A DNA stretch of 64,000 nucleotides from Beaufortia kweichowensis (lineage: Eukaryota > Chordata > Actinopteri > Cypriniformes > Gastromyzontidae). Of this stretch, positions 35,975 to 47,417 are shown piece by piece (position 1 is the stretch's first letter; every line of letters begins with the position of its first letter). Location: positions 8,328,075 through 8,392,074 of the forward strand of contig CM032811.1 in the NCBI GenBank assembly GCA_019155185.1, in the 5' to 3' direction. The notes under the pieces were generated by a model. The model was not told the DNA's origin and ran no database searches. It worked only from the letters and a program-made list of their open reading frames with translations. Made by a program: the position numbers and the translations under genes.

Positions 35975-37453
35975 GTAAGTAAACAATGTCTTTAATAAGT
36001 AAGACTATATTTTGTGGCGTGAGTTTGTGCCTTATTGTATTGAAACCGGCGATACAGTATCAGTATGTAGCGGTAAAGAATTTGGCGTCACCAGCCCGTT
36101 TTGTGCTGTCAGAAATACCGCTGTCACATGTTTCACCCCAATAACAATAGTTAAACGGCGCTGTACTAAAATTGTGGTAATACAAAAACAGAAGGGGAAC
36201 ACAATATTTCTTGCCTATATACCATCACATGGTCACACACACACATACACAAAGTCACTGAGCGGAAATGATAGATATGTAAGAGCTTTATGAGCAAATG
36301 CAGCCCTGGGCCTGTAATGAACTGGAGTATGAGTTTGAACGAGTTCACTGCACAAAGCGACTTTAATGAAACAGTCTAATGACATCAGCCAGTGAAGGAT
36401 AAGATAAAGATGACATATTGTCCTTTAATAATCAATGTGAACTTGTTTGTCAGGTCTTATTCTGTTGTTAAAGCTGTTTCACTGTAGCATTGTGCACTCA
36501 GAAAGACTTGGGTGACAGTTTAATGCAGATTTAGTTTGTTTGTGTTTTCCTGCTGCTAACTATAAACTGGTTTATGATGCTCCACTTTTATATGTACCAG
36601 CACACACACAATGCCTGTCTTGTTGTTGAAGCTGATTAGCCAAAGAAGTGTTGTTGTTTTAATGTTCTTTTCCAGGCATTTTCTGTCTGTAACACATTCT
36701 GCCTGATTACATGAAAGTTCATTCAAAGCAACATACTTTATTAATGTAGTAATGAATATCAACATCTGCTTGATCAGTAAAACATATGCAAACTGAGGTT
36801 TTCTGGGCAGTTTTGGTTAAAGTCATTTGAATTACCGCCCTAAATTATTAAAGCAGCTATGCTTGGCAGGGCTGTGGTGAGGCTATATACAACACGGCCG
36901 CCAATGGAGCTATTTGGAAAGAGAGCTGAAGTATGTGAGCAGCGCTCCTGAAAATGAGCCGTCGATAGGGTACTCCGGAGTTTAGTGATAAAAAACTGTA
37001 ATCAGGCCTTCTTACATAAAGCTGCTGGCTTGCTGGTGAAGCACAAACCATCTAAATAATGAGAGAATACATCTATTTATGTGAAGTCGTGTTTGATGTG
37101 GTGAGCAAAACCGTTTTAAAACATTAATCTGTTAAACTAAAAGTGATCGATGGGATGTTGTCATATGTTTTTGGCTTACAACATCTGAAGCATGTGGTTT
37201 ATGTTGTAAATGACCACATTTCTGGACTGACTACTGATGCGCTTGTGTAAATTTGAGTTTGATGTTATCTTTGGGTAGATAGAAGAGATGCTGAAATATA
37301 GTAATATTATGGAATATTAGTTTCACCTTTATTTTTCTTCTCCTCAACTAGTGGACAGCTTTAGTAAAAGGTGGCACAACTTACCCAACCGACCTAAAAG
37401 AATGCTCTTTGGGAATGATGTTATTGGCTGTTATGGTACTGATGTTTTCCCAG
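35975..37453 (+). other. Probable start of a long first intron
   Basis: It follows the donor at 35975. The segment to about 36180 is still CpG-rich (downstream promoter region). 36840-37060 is a higher-complexity block that may be conserved non-coding DNA. No exon is called. Confidence 0.4.
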
Positions 37454-37471
37454 ACAGCCTTTCTCAGCATT

Positions 37472-37534
37472 ATGGGTCTGTGGTTGCTGCTGCTGATGGC
37501 CCAGCTGCTGCCTGTGTCTGATTTAAGGCCTTGA
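37472..37534 (+). other. Short ORF resembling a signal peptide
   Basis: A 20-codon frame from ATG to TGA, reading MGLWLLLLMAQLLPVSDLRP, lies 18 bases after an acceptor-like GATGTTTTCCCAG. The composition is that of a secretory signal, but no donor (GT) follows in frame before the stop, so it is probably chance within a CTG-rich patch. GC rises over 37400-37650, which may be conserved non-coding DNA. Confidence 0.15.
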
Positions 37535-37654
37535 CTTCAGGAAGCGGCTGCTCATAAGTCCGAGCACGTCACAGTCTCCATACCGGAGGAAGTTCGCCGC
37601 TATTCACCAGCACTGACGCCTAAATGAGACTCTTCTGTCCTCTCGCGGCTCTGG

Positions 37655-37682
37655 CACACACACACCTCTCTCTCTCTTTCTC
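37655..37682 (+). repeat. Compound CA / CT microsatellite
   Basis: Short runs CACACACACAC and CTCTCTCTCTC are adjacent. Confidence 0.7.
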
Positions 37683-38870
37683 ACAATGTCAGATAACAGC
37701 ACTTCCTTTTTCTCAGACACTTTATTCCCATCATTTCCTGCTCCAGCCCTGTGATGAATCACTGTTTCTTCTGGTTAGAGGCTCGGCAAACTAATTCCTG
37801 TCTGGCTCCAGACACCTCGCACCTTCATTTTCTGTCTTTTTGGCTCATTTAGGAGTCAATTTACTGCATGTTTTAATGAAGATGTGCTCTTCAAGAGTGA
37901 CAAAATTAATGTACAAATAAACCTAAGGTCTATATAATTTGCCATCAGATTTAATGAACTTGCAAGGACGAACACAGCACAGGTGGAGTACATTGAATTT
38001 AATTTATCACATAAACAGAGTAGGAATGCATCAAATTATCATCACCTAATAAGTAACGGCACTTTATATTCTTTAAAGCGCTTTAATATTCTTTAATTCT
38101 TTAAAAGCTTTTAATGGTGGATGTTGGCAGACCTGCCGATTTATTGATCTGTTAATCATCTTATAATAGTTTTAGTTAATAAAATTGATGATGCTGTGAA
38201 GTGGGATGTATGAAATTGTATAAGATTGTTTCTTGCATATTTAATATTTATCGTTGATTAATTTTAGGAACCTCTGGTTTTGATAGTTGTTACTTTCTAC
38301 ATTCAGTATACATGCGGAGATAAATTGTAGTAGTTTTGCATAATGATTTGCATATCCTTTCACACTCAATCCTGTTTATCCTGTTAGATCTTTGATGTGC
38401 ATTTATATGGCATCATATTTGCCACTGCTGTTGCGCTTTGAAATCAGTCGCTTGTGTCTTTAGGGTTCATAATAAAATACACATCCACTAACACCAGCTG
38501 TGAATTGAATCTTAGCAGAGCAAATGCAATTATGAACTATCATAGATTCGCATCCTTGTTTTGAGTTTGTTTTGATTTACAGTTAATCAACATAATCTCA
38601 AATTTTCTGTGTGTTTCCAAACCCACTCTTGTCAATGAGGTCATATATACTGTATGATTCTGTTGTTTTTCACATAAAATTATACTCCACAATTCAATAT
38701 ATCTTGACAAATTGTGGATGTCAGGTCAAGTGCTGTTCCATATACATCCTGTATGCAGCAAAATTAGGCGTGCACGTCTAGAACTGCTGAGCTTAAGGTT
38801 TTAGAAATTGATCTGTGCTAACTGGCCGGCCTCTCCATCTCTGTCTCTCCTTCTTTTCTCTCTTCTCTAG

Positions 38871-38945
38871 TCCAATCAATGCATCGGTTCATCAGATAAT
38901 CCCACACAGCATGGCGTGACATCATCCTTTCGAGCCTCGTTGTAG
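38871..38945 (+). other. Acceptor-bounded segment, exon status doubtful
   Basis: A very strong polypyrimidine tract and AG (CTTTTCTCTCTTCTCTAG) precede 75 bp that end TTGTAG|GTTTGA. In phase 0 the frame is open until the final TAG. In the phase 2 frame needed after exon 1 it stops after about 15 codons. It could be an untranslated or alternative exon. 38990-39320 is a GC-elevated block with possible conserved non-coding character. Confidence 0.18.
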
Positions 38946-39320
38946 GTTTGAATTGATGACTGTGTTTGTGCATTGTAGCGTTTGCTAGTCGTTGTGTCAG
39001 GTAAGATATCCAGTCACATCCACCTGGGGAGAACGGCAGGCTTTAAGACAGGCTGTGAATTCTAATAGCTTTATCGGTCCCCTGCAGCTGGCTTTGACTT
39101 TTCCACCAATAGTCTCCTCCCACAGCACATTGCATATGCCTTTTCAATTGGGGTCATGGCTTAGGCTGATAGTGAACTGTATGCCTTCATAACTGCAGGG
39201 CTTCCCGCGTCGGCCGTCAATCCGGCAACGCGCAGAAGATTGGCTGGTGGTCTCTGTACAACTCGGGATTCATTCCACCGGCTTTTATTGTGTCATTTTA
39301 TGAATTACCAATGAAGATTG

Positions 39321-41230
39321 ATGGCATTGCCACACAACGGTGACAATGAGTCCAGGCTTTGAATATGACTCGGATTTCATAAATTGAGCAAACGTGGGGT
39401 GCGTTCGTGAGGGAATACCTGTCTGTGTCTGTAGGTTATGTGATGTGGAATTGAAGTTTGAAGAAAAATGTATTCAGTCACCTTTTTTATCTTATCCAAA
39501 AGTACTACATTCTTTTACGGTACAATTCATTTTGGGTGTTGTGACACTAGAACAGTGGAGAAGAGACAGAATGAGATTTATTTTGCATTAATTTTCCAGT
39601 AGAAAAGAAGTTAATTGTAAATGCATATAGTATATCTGTTAAAAGTCAATATTGTTAAGTACACCCAAGAAACACATTGATACAAGCCAAAAGCCACAAA
39701 ACGCTCACAAATATTTATTTCTTTTAGTTTTCAGACAACATAAATGTTTAATCGAAAATGTAATTTATTCTTTTAGTTTATCATCATGTTTTTGCCTGCG
39801 TGTATGTATATTGCCTGTTGAAAGTGAGATATTGTTTTTGACAACTGTGAATTAGAAAAATCTAAACACTGCAAGCCAGGAGGCAAAAAACACCCAAAAT
39901 ATTAAGTTCAGAGGTGTGTGTTTGGCACAACCGTGTTCAGACCTGCTCGCTGTCTGCATAAGCACCTGTATGTGTGCTGAGAATCTCATTAGACACTAAA
40001 GGGTCTCTAGGATTACAGATGTTGCTGTTATTTTTGACTCCACATTCATTAGTATTTATTTTGGATGTTGTCTTTATTTATCTGTTTATTTGTGTCCTTG
40101 TTTTTTCAGAGAGATACTCTTTTGGTGGTTTAAGAAGGACTTAAACATAATCCTAAAAATGTGTCTGATCATTCTCATTCATATTCATAGAAAAGTTAAA
40201 AGGTAATTCATAAAAAATAAAAAAATAAATAAAAAAAAGTAATTTAAGGTAAAAAATACAAATGTATACCTTATTATGCATGTTGTAATTTCAGGAAATA
40301 TATCTCAGAGAGATGCAGGACCTTGAATCGCTTTTGTACAGACGGTCCACAATGGATGAAGAGAAAATTACCCGAATATGCTTTGTGCGTTGAGCAAATC
40401 ATGAATAGACAAGCAGAACGAACGTGTCAAATAAAACAGGAGTGTATATGATCTAATCAGAAATTGCTGATTTCACTCCGAGACAAAGCTAATGCGTTCT
40501 GCATGTTTGATAAGGAACTGGGAAATGTGATCTGTGAGATTAGCTTTAATCTGTTCCAAATCCCCATCAAGTGAAACAACAGCATGAAACTCAATGTATT
40601 ATTCATCACAACAGCAACCCAGTTTTTTTTCCATTACAGTTATTACCTTAATTGAATTCATACATGGGTTTGCTGCTAAACGCATCTGTAAATTAAATAT
40701 GTTTGATTGCGGCAGTATTGTGTTTACTAGATAATTGAATGACATGTTCTTCACAGTAGATAAAATATCTCCCCCTCCTTCTCTGAGACCTTTCATGAGT
40801 TTCTCAACCCCTTCAATCAGACCTCACATCTCCAGATGCCTGCCAGGAAGAATGAGAGTTGATTTCATCTCAGAACCTCAAAGACAGATTTCATTTGTGC
40901 TTGTCAGAGTACATTCATGCCGCTTTTCTTCATTCATAATGAACACTTGGCTTTCAAAAGAGTCATTTTATAAGAAACCGTTTGATTTATGAAATGAATT
41001 CTCTCCTTTTGCTAATCCTAGCAAATACCTAGCAAAAATAAATATCTTGACTTTTCCATGTAGAGCCACCGAATAAAGTTTTGTCTGTGTTCCCACGCAA
41101 TCAGAACCCTTAAAGCAGCACAGGCGCGAACTTTCCTTCTGTCCTCCTGAAAGTATCACAGCATCATTACTGCAGTGTTGTATCGTAAGGTCCGCTATCC
41201 CATCATCCCACAATGTTGTCTTCTCTCCAG
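39321..41230. other. AT-rich non-coding stretch
   Basis: An A-rich low-complexity run lies at about 40205-40260. No supported exon. Confidence 0.4.
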
Positions 41231-41324
41231 CCCCTCAGCTATTGGCACAACTTGATATGGTTTTGTGAGTGCAGGGAGAATCAGGGTTCTTCTTCGCCTC
41301 TGATGTGTTCAGCTGCTTGTACAG
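41231..41324 (+). CDS. Candidate exon, unknown product
   Basis: A strong acceptor (TTGTCTTCTCTCCAG) and donor (ACAG|GTATGG) enclose 94 bp. Only one frame is open, starting in phase 0 and leaving one base: PLSYWHNLIWFCECRENQGS then SSPLMCSAACTG. This phase does not fit directly after exon 1 at 35970-35974, so another exon would have to lie between, or it belongs to another transcript, or it is a chance pair. A GA-rich run (41343-41358) follows. No domain recognised. Confidence 0.25.
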
Positions 41325-42084
41325 GTATGGAGAAAGCGAGGCAGAGAGAGAGAGAGATGGACAGAGAAGACTGTCTTCTCAGAGCTGAGCCATAGTTTTG
41401 GTTCCTTGGCCATTTGCTCAGTTGTCTACATACTGAGTGGGATGGTGGCACTACAGGAGTACTGAACGAACACCCCAACTGTCTTACTCTCTCGCTCCTG
41501 CCTGGGGAAAAATGAAAGCTTTATCCCTGACATATTCTCCAACTCTTTTTAGATGAGAGCTTTTTGTGTCAATTATCTGCTTTATCTCCAAAACCTCCAA
41601 ATGTTTTGATCCTCTGCTGTTACGTAAGACAAATTAAAACATTTTTGGCAGATCTGCTCTTCAGAAATGGTCATTTGTGGGGGAAATTTGGACTGTGGAG
41701 CTCTCTTGGAGTTTGATAGATCAAAAGTAGCACCTCAGGATATGATCTTGTTTAAATGTAAATGTAAATGGAAGATTTTCTTTCATTCTTTTAAAAGGTT
41801 TAAAATCCAACCCATGCAGTGGAAACTGGAGTTGTACTATATTTTGGTGAGCCGTGGCCCTAACAGATAACTATGAAAAGTACTACCGCTCCACACCATG
41901 CTATTCTTAAAGGTACTTTTGTAATTATGTTAAAACCATGGTGCTCTGCATAATAATGGTAATCATTCAGCACTATGGTGTATGTATAATGGACACATTC
42001 CTGTGCACCTCCACTTTATAAAAGAGATAAGGAAGATATAATACAGGAACAAAACTGCCAAAGTCTAACATAATTTTATACCTG
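41325..42084. other. Non-coding stretch
   Basis: It begins with a GA-rich run (AGAGAGAGAGAG, 41343-41358). Nothing else assignable. Confidence 0.4.
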
Positions 42085-42190
42085 AAATATTAGATTCTCT
42101 TGTAATCGAATGGTTGTAGATTCAAACCTTTCTAGGTGTAATTCAGTAAGGGGCTGATGCTGTGGCACACAGAGGCATTGTGGAGAATTA
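42085..42190 (+). repeat. Possible tRNA-derived SINE relic
   Basis: CTCTTGTAATCGAATGGTTG followed by GTAGATTCAAACC resembles the anticodon-arm to B-box part of a tRNA-like SINE head (B-box GGTTCRANNC, here with mismatches). No A-box or tail is clear. Confidence 0.25.
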
Positions 42191-43225
42191 AAGTATAAGC
42201 ATGACTATGCTCCTATGAACAAAGTGAGGTTTATAAAGAAAACATTAATGCTGCTGAACACCTTAGAGATTATGTAGGATAGTCACATGCTCAACCAGCA
42301 CATATTGTTTGGATTTACACTGTTTTGACTGGTTTATACAGTTGCTGAAGTGGCCATTTATTGACTGTATACTTGCTCTTTTATCTATTCACTATGTTTA
42401 GTTTGCATGTGTGTTTAAGGGCTGTTATGCTGTGCACTTAAATACTCTAAAATGATTAAATGAAGATATTATAAGAGGGAGATAACATAAGTATGACTCT
42501 CCAGTAGTCTTATTGCTATGTTGCAGTAATAGTTGCTTATTTTAGCAGTCACAGGTGGGAGCTGTCAGAAAAGCTCATGTGAATTGTGCTTGTGTAAAGC
42601 GAGTGGGTCATTACAAGCTACAGTACATTTTATTCAGCATCTGAGAAAGGGCAACATTATTAACATGCCGTGAGGTTACATTAATGTTCTTGATCTTGTA
42701 AGTGACATTTTCTTTCTCATTTAGCATAAAATCATCCCACAATATTGTCCAGAGGCATGTTCAGAATGCCAATGACTGTCAGTTTTAGTGTTCTTGAGCA
42801 CATGTGACAAATCCATTGAGCTCCACTCACGATTCGCAAACAAGGTGAGACTTTGAAGCACACATGTCGGCAGAAATGTAAAATATGCACCAAATATCAG
42901 AGCTAGAAAATGTCATTCTGATGCAGTGAAGAGGAAAAGATAAAGCAAGAACAATTTGATAGCAAAGTTACATAAAAATTGTAAGGAAATTGGATGAAAT
43001 ATTAAACTGTGCTATTATTCAGCTTTGCTTATATTCCACACCCTCTCTAAATGTGAAAATTTGAACTACTATTTCTCAAGCGTTGATAGTAGAAGGTCAC
43101 TCTGACTTGCATGTGCACAGTTGTGGTTACAGTAGGAGTATAAGTGAGTGATTTGAGAGACACGGGTGGTAATTTCTTTTCTATAATGCAGTTACAGTAA
43201 ATGGCAGATCACTTCCAGGTCCAAC
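42191..43225. other. AT-rich non-coding stretch
   Basis: No supported feature. Confidence 0.4.
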
Positions 43226-43262
43226 AAGGTACAGTTCACCTAAAAAAGAATGATTTTCGTTG
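43226..43262 (+). repeat. MITE left-end relic (GGGATAGTT family)
   Basis: GGTACAGTTCACCTAAAAAAGAATGATTTT corresponds to the common left end of the 5418-type family, with several changes. Confidence 0.4.
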
Positions 43263-43613
43263 TTTATTTATATTTTTTAAAACTTATATTCTGCTACTTT
43301 TTCAATGAAATGCAAAAGGAGACATTTTTGAACTATTATGCTCCTGCTATTTTCCATATTGTCAGAAAACAGTAGGCTTGTATGAGAAAACAAATCCCCC
43401 ATAGCTTGCCTTTGGGTCTTCAAAATTAAAGAGTCGTCTGTTGTGTTGCTACGCCCACGAAAACCGAAGCATGTGTCTTCCTAAGACTAGAAATATAGAG
43501 CAATATGGATTTGTATGAACTACACTGTAGTTGTAAGAATCCATAGCAATGGCTGTTTTACTGCAAAGGCTGTATAACTACATAACTGGAAAAAAGCGAG
43601 AATGAGTCATTAG

Positions 43614-44255
43614 GTGTCTGAAAACTTTATCAGACCAACATCACAGCCAGCAATATCGGTTAAAAGAATTTACAGTGAACTATGTTTTGTGGCCAGTTTT
43701 ATTGTTATTGGCGTAGTGCATGTAATGTATGCTGGGAGTCTGAGATACAGATTGTGGTGTTCAACATTAACAGACCTCAGAACTAACGGCTCCTTCGTCT
43801 TCCAACAGGTCCATCTCCTGGAGGTTTGTACGGTGGGGTTGAGCACAGGGCAGACAGGAATCTGTGATGTGGAGCGCTGCTCCAGAGCTGACTGCCCACA
43901 ACTAGACCCACAACTTACTCTGCGTCAAGATGGATTAGAGATTAGCGCCTCTGGAGATCAAAGGTATGAGATGTATAATAATGAGCTTCCTCTTAGCATT
44001 GTCCAATCAGGAAGCCTAAGACTCCGTATAGCTCTTCTCGTCCGTTTTGAGTGCATTGTGAGTGGCTGTTACTATCTTTTGAATATTTATGAATGTGGCA
44101 AAGAGGTTCAAGGAGTGGTATTTGATGTGCTTAATTGTACTATATACACTTTTCAAGGCTTGGAAAACAATGATGGACTGCAAACAACACTTGTCTGCTT
44201 CAGCACTTTTGTTTGGAAACTTGCCACGTTAGGCATACAGAGCTATGTGAGCTAG
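43614..44255 (+). other. 213-codon open frame, longest in the window
   Basis: For an AT-rich region a frame this long is unusual. The middle is coding-like and Cys-rich (GICDVERCSRADCPQL), while the outer parts are hydrophobic and low in similarity to any family I know. It may be a short real exon (43809-43963) flanked by intron that happens to stay open. It may instead be a remnant of a domesticated or decayed gene. No ATG context, poly(A) signal or domain confirms a single-exon gene. Confidence 0.25.
43809..43963 (+). CDS. Candidate exon inside the long open frame
   Basis: The acceptor CGTCTTCCAACAG and donor CAAAG|GTATGA bracket 155 bp that are richer in GC than both flanks. It starts in phase 0, gives 51 codons and leaves two bases. 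The peptide begins VHLLEVCTVGLSTGQTGICD, then VERCSRADCPQL, and ends EISASGDQ. Four Cys in about 30 residues suggest an extracellular segment, which is only an inference. The phase does not follow exon 1 (phase 2) directly, so an intervening exon would be needed. No family recognised. Confidence 0.33.
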
Positions 44256-46033
44256 CCAGAATTATTGCGATTATAACCGTAGCACAGATTTATTGCTTGA
44301 GGTGCAAGAGTAAAAGGAAACCAGCAAGGAAGAGAGTGAGAGATGAACAATGCCGCTTTGAGTCGCAAAGTTCTCCGGTAACCATGGCAGCCAGTTTTTG
44401 ACATGCGTATAACTGTCAGGCAGTTGATTTGTGTCTTCTACTTTTTCAATTATTTTTCGGATATGTACCCAGTACATACTTAATTTCCAATACCCCCAAG
44501 AGATAAATCAAAACTTCCCGTTCCTATTTTTTCCTTTTCAACTCCTTGAAAATTAGGCAAAGAAATAGTTGATAGTGCAAAGTGGAAAGTGTATTATTGA
44601 ACAAGTCAGTAATTTATCAGAAAACCAGCGCTCACAAAGAGAATATTAAAGAAGAGCCGCGATCGTTCCGAGTCGTCTCCTACATTCTGCTGTGATCATA
44701 ACAGGCAGAACTTTAGAGAGCTTGTACTGGCATACTGAAAACTACAATCAAAATGTAACGCAGTGTTTAACTGCTGCCTGGAACAGGTTGTTATATCTAC
44801 TGCGGTCTGCTGTTTGTGTAAATGTCATTATTGAATATATCTTTCAAAAATGTGTTGTTAGGGTGTAATGACAACATCTCATAAAGCAGTGCCAAGGAGA
44901 AACATAATTGGCTTTTCACTTGAGGAGCTGGTCAGCCTTTGCAAGATCAGAAAATAATTGCTGCCTCGCGGCTTCTAATGCAACTAACTGTCTGCATAAA
45001 TGGTTTCTTCAACGTTTTAATTTTTTAACTGATGCAAAGGTCGTGTAATAAACAGAATATATTTTATTATTAATTGAAGCTGGAAAACAAACTCGCTGGC
45101 AGTGTAATGCAGTTTGGTCTCTGTTAAAGTATGGGGGTGTCCTTGCAGACTTTATGGTCCTGTTTACACCTGGAAATTAACATCTGTCTCTGGTGACTTT
45201 ATTTCAACAGTAAATGGTATATTTATCGGTAAGTGATATTTGTGTATTTTACAGTTATCACTCATCACTAATCCAGTCACAACCTGTTTCTAACCCTGTT
45301 TGTACCTGCATTTGCTCTCCACATGTGATCCGATTGCCCCTAACACATGAACAGATGTTAACACCAGGTGTAAACGGGTCTATGGCATTAATGAATCAGG
45401 AACCAGAAAGCACAGCGAATTCATAGCTGACCATCATCTGTTTCTGAGCAATCTTGTTTTCCTGCCCGTCTCATTCTCGGCAGTCACACCGGGTCGATCC
45501 TGTTTCACACTGTTTTCATGCAACTTCCTGCGCTGATGGAATAAGCGCAGGTTTGTGTGTGTGCGTGCTCTTTCACAGCACACGGTCTTCACTTCTATCC
45601 TGCGCCCCTGAAAGCTCTAGATAAGTCTCACTGATGCTTGTCTGCTCAGGAGCAGATTACTTTGTAAACTGGAGGCACAGTGAAGAGGAAAAGAGAGGGG
45701 GGACCCGGCTGACCCGAGCAGGGTAAATGTCGGCTGTAGTTTGGTAAAAGGTTGCGAGCATCGGCCATGTTTGCGGTGCCCTGTGTAGCTTGATAGTGAG
45801 GGAGTCCAGTGACTTTTCTTTTATGCAGTGAAATCAGCTTTTTTGCTGCTGCCGTCACACCTTTCTACAGTACTGTCAAATCTTTATGCCCCAAATGCAC
45901 AGACTTTATTGTTTGATCATTAAAGGGTAGAGAGAAGCATGAGATTTGCTCTGATAGAAAACCTCTAAGATGCCTTCTAAGGCAGGATTCTAACTCGCAG
46001 CGACAGTTAATGCCAATTTTATAAAAGTTAACA
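44256..46033. other. Non-coding stretch
   Basis: Small CpG-bearing patch near 44640-44700. 45450-45860 is moderately GC-rich, without splice-bounded frames. Nothing firm. Confidence 0.35.
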
Positions 46034-46209
46034 TAAGTAACCCTGTCTGTCAAAATCTAATTATGAGATAACAAGCATCAAAGCATCACATATGATTTCA
46101 GTGTTTGACATGTCCTTTCTCTGTTAGTATTAAGGATATCAAGATTATATTTTCACAGAATGTTCTTTACGTTATGTGGGATGATTTTGTAGAAAACAGT
46201 AAATCACAA
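46034..46209 (-). mobile_element. MITE, family GTGACCCTGTCTGTG, copy 4 (truncated)
   Basis: In reverse orientation to copies 1-3. It opens with GTAACCCTGTCTGTCAAAAT and continues with the complement of the shared interior (ATGAGATAACAAGCATCAAA, GAACATTCTGTG in complement). The distal terminus beyond TAAATCAC is missing, so the copy is about 60 bp short. Confidence 0.8.
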
Positions 46210-46803
46210 AATGAAGAATAATGACTCCATACTTCAGTAAGCATTCACTAAAAATACACAGCACACACAAATATTGTATAATATAAAATAAATGTTTACT
46301 GAACTATGATTTATTTAGAATTTATTTTTGGGTTTATTTTTTCACAGATCTGTTCTGAATTCTGGAGTTCAGATCAAAAAGACAGCATAATTAACTTTCG
46401 GAAAAGATATCACATTGGGGAAATTTCCACTGATGTCTTAAAACACTGCCTTTGTAGGCAGCTCACTAGTTTTTAAGTGAAAGTGTTTGCCTAAATTTGA
46501 GGCTTGTCTGAAGTTTTTCTTAGTTGTACTCAGGCTTTTATCCTGGTTCTGAAACAAATGGACCATATTGGTATTCACTGTGATTCATTCGCGTTTGATC
46601 AACTCCGTCTGCGAAGTTGTTCCAATATTTGTCTGCCCACTTTTGATATCACCAAACTGGTACGCGCTACCAGAGGAATACAAGCCAGGGACCACTACAC
46701 GATCCCTCTGTGGTACTTTGATGACCGGTCCGCACATATTTCTCACAATTCACTGGTGGAAAAATCAAATTATTGGGTGTGTTGTTTGATGTGTGTTTTA
46801 CAG

Positions 46804-46852
46804 AGGAAATGCGGACTCAGCCAGTGGAGCGTGGCGATGTGGTTATGCGAGG
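46804..46852 (+). CDS. Candidate short exon, phase-compatible with exon 1
   Basis: A good acceptor (TGTGTGTTTTACAG) and donor (GG|GTAACG) bracket 49 bp. All three frames are open because GC is about 57%. In the phase required after the exon at 35970-35974 it would extend Met-Gly with GNADSASGAWRCGYAR and exit in phase 0. The preceding 46580-46790 is also GC-rich and open in two frames. Phase agreement is expected by chance one time in three, so support is modest. No family recognised. Confidence 0.2.
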
Positions 46853-47359
46853 GTAACGTTTGAAATGGCAGATTCACTTACAGCTGTCCGTGCAGACAGC
46901 ACATTCTAACACACCATGTATGTATTTTGAATGCAGAATGAGCTGATGCATTAAGCGCTTGCAAACTAAACCTTCACCCACTCAATAGGCACATGCATAC
47001 ATAATGTACTATCACTTGTAGACATTCAGGTACTGTTCAAGAATTTATAGTGCAAAAATATTCAAATCAAAACCTTGCAGTGTTCTGTTTGCATATTCTG
47101 CCTTATTTAAAGGGAATAAGGCATTGAATTCATTGAATTAATTGCAGTTAAAGAGAAGGTGAATGTAAGTGTCTGACCAGAGATTCATGGATTTTAAAAC
47201 ATGACTAGAAGATGGGTTAATGTGAATATCTTTTACATACATAAAAAATCTTTAGGAACTCTGACCCCATTCAATGGCATTTTAATGCTTAGATGAGGCA
47301 AGATATTATTTAATTGAACTGATTTTTTTGGTTGAAGAAAGATACTTACATTCACCCAG

Positions 47360-47417
47360 AATGGCATGAGAATAAGTAAGTTATATGATCATTTTCCAGT
47401 GAACTATACCTTTAAGA
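47360..47417 (+). repeat. MITE right-end relic (GGGATAGTT family)
   Basis: GAGAATAAGTAAGTTATATG followed by CAGTGAACTATACCTTTAAG is the right end of the 5418-type family. Left-hand matches may begin near 47105. Confidence 0.5.
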
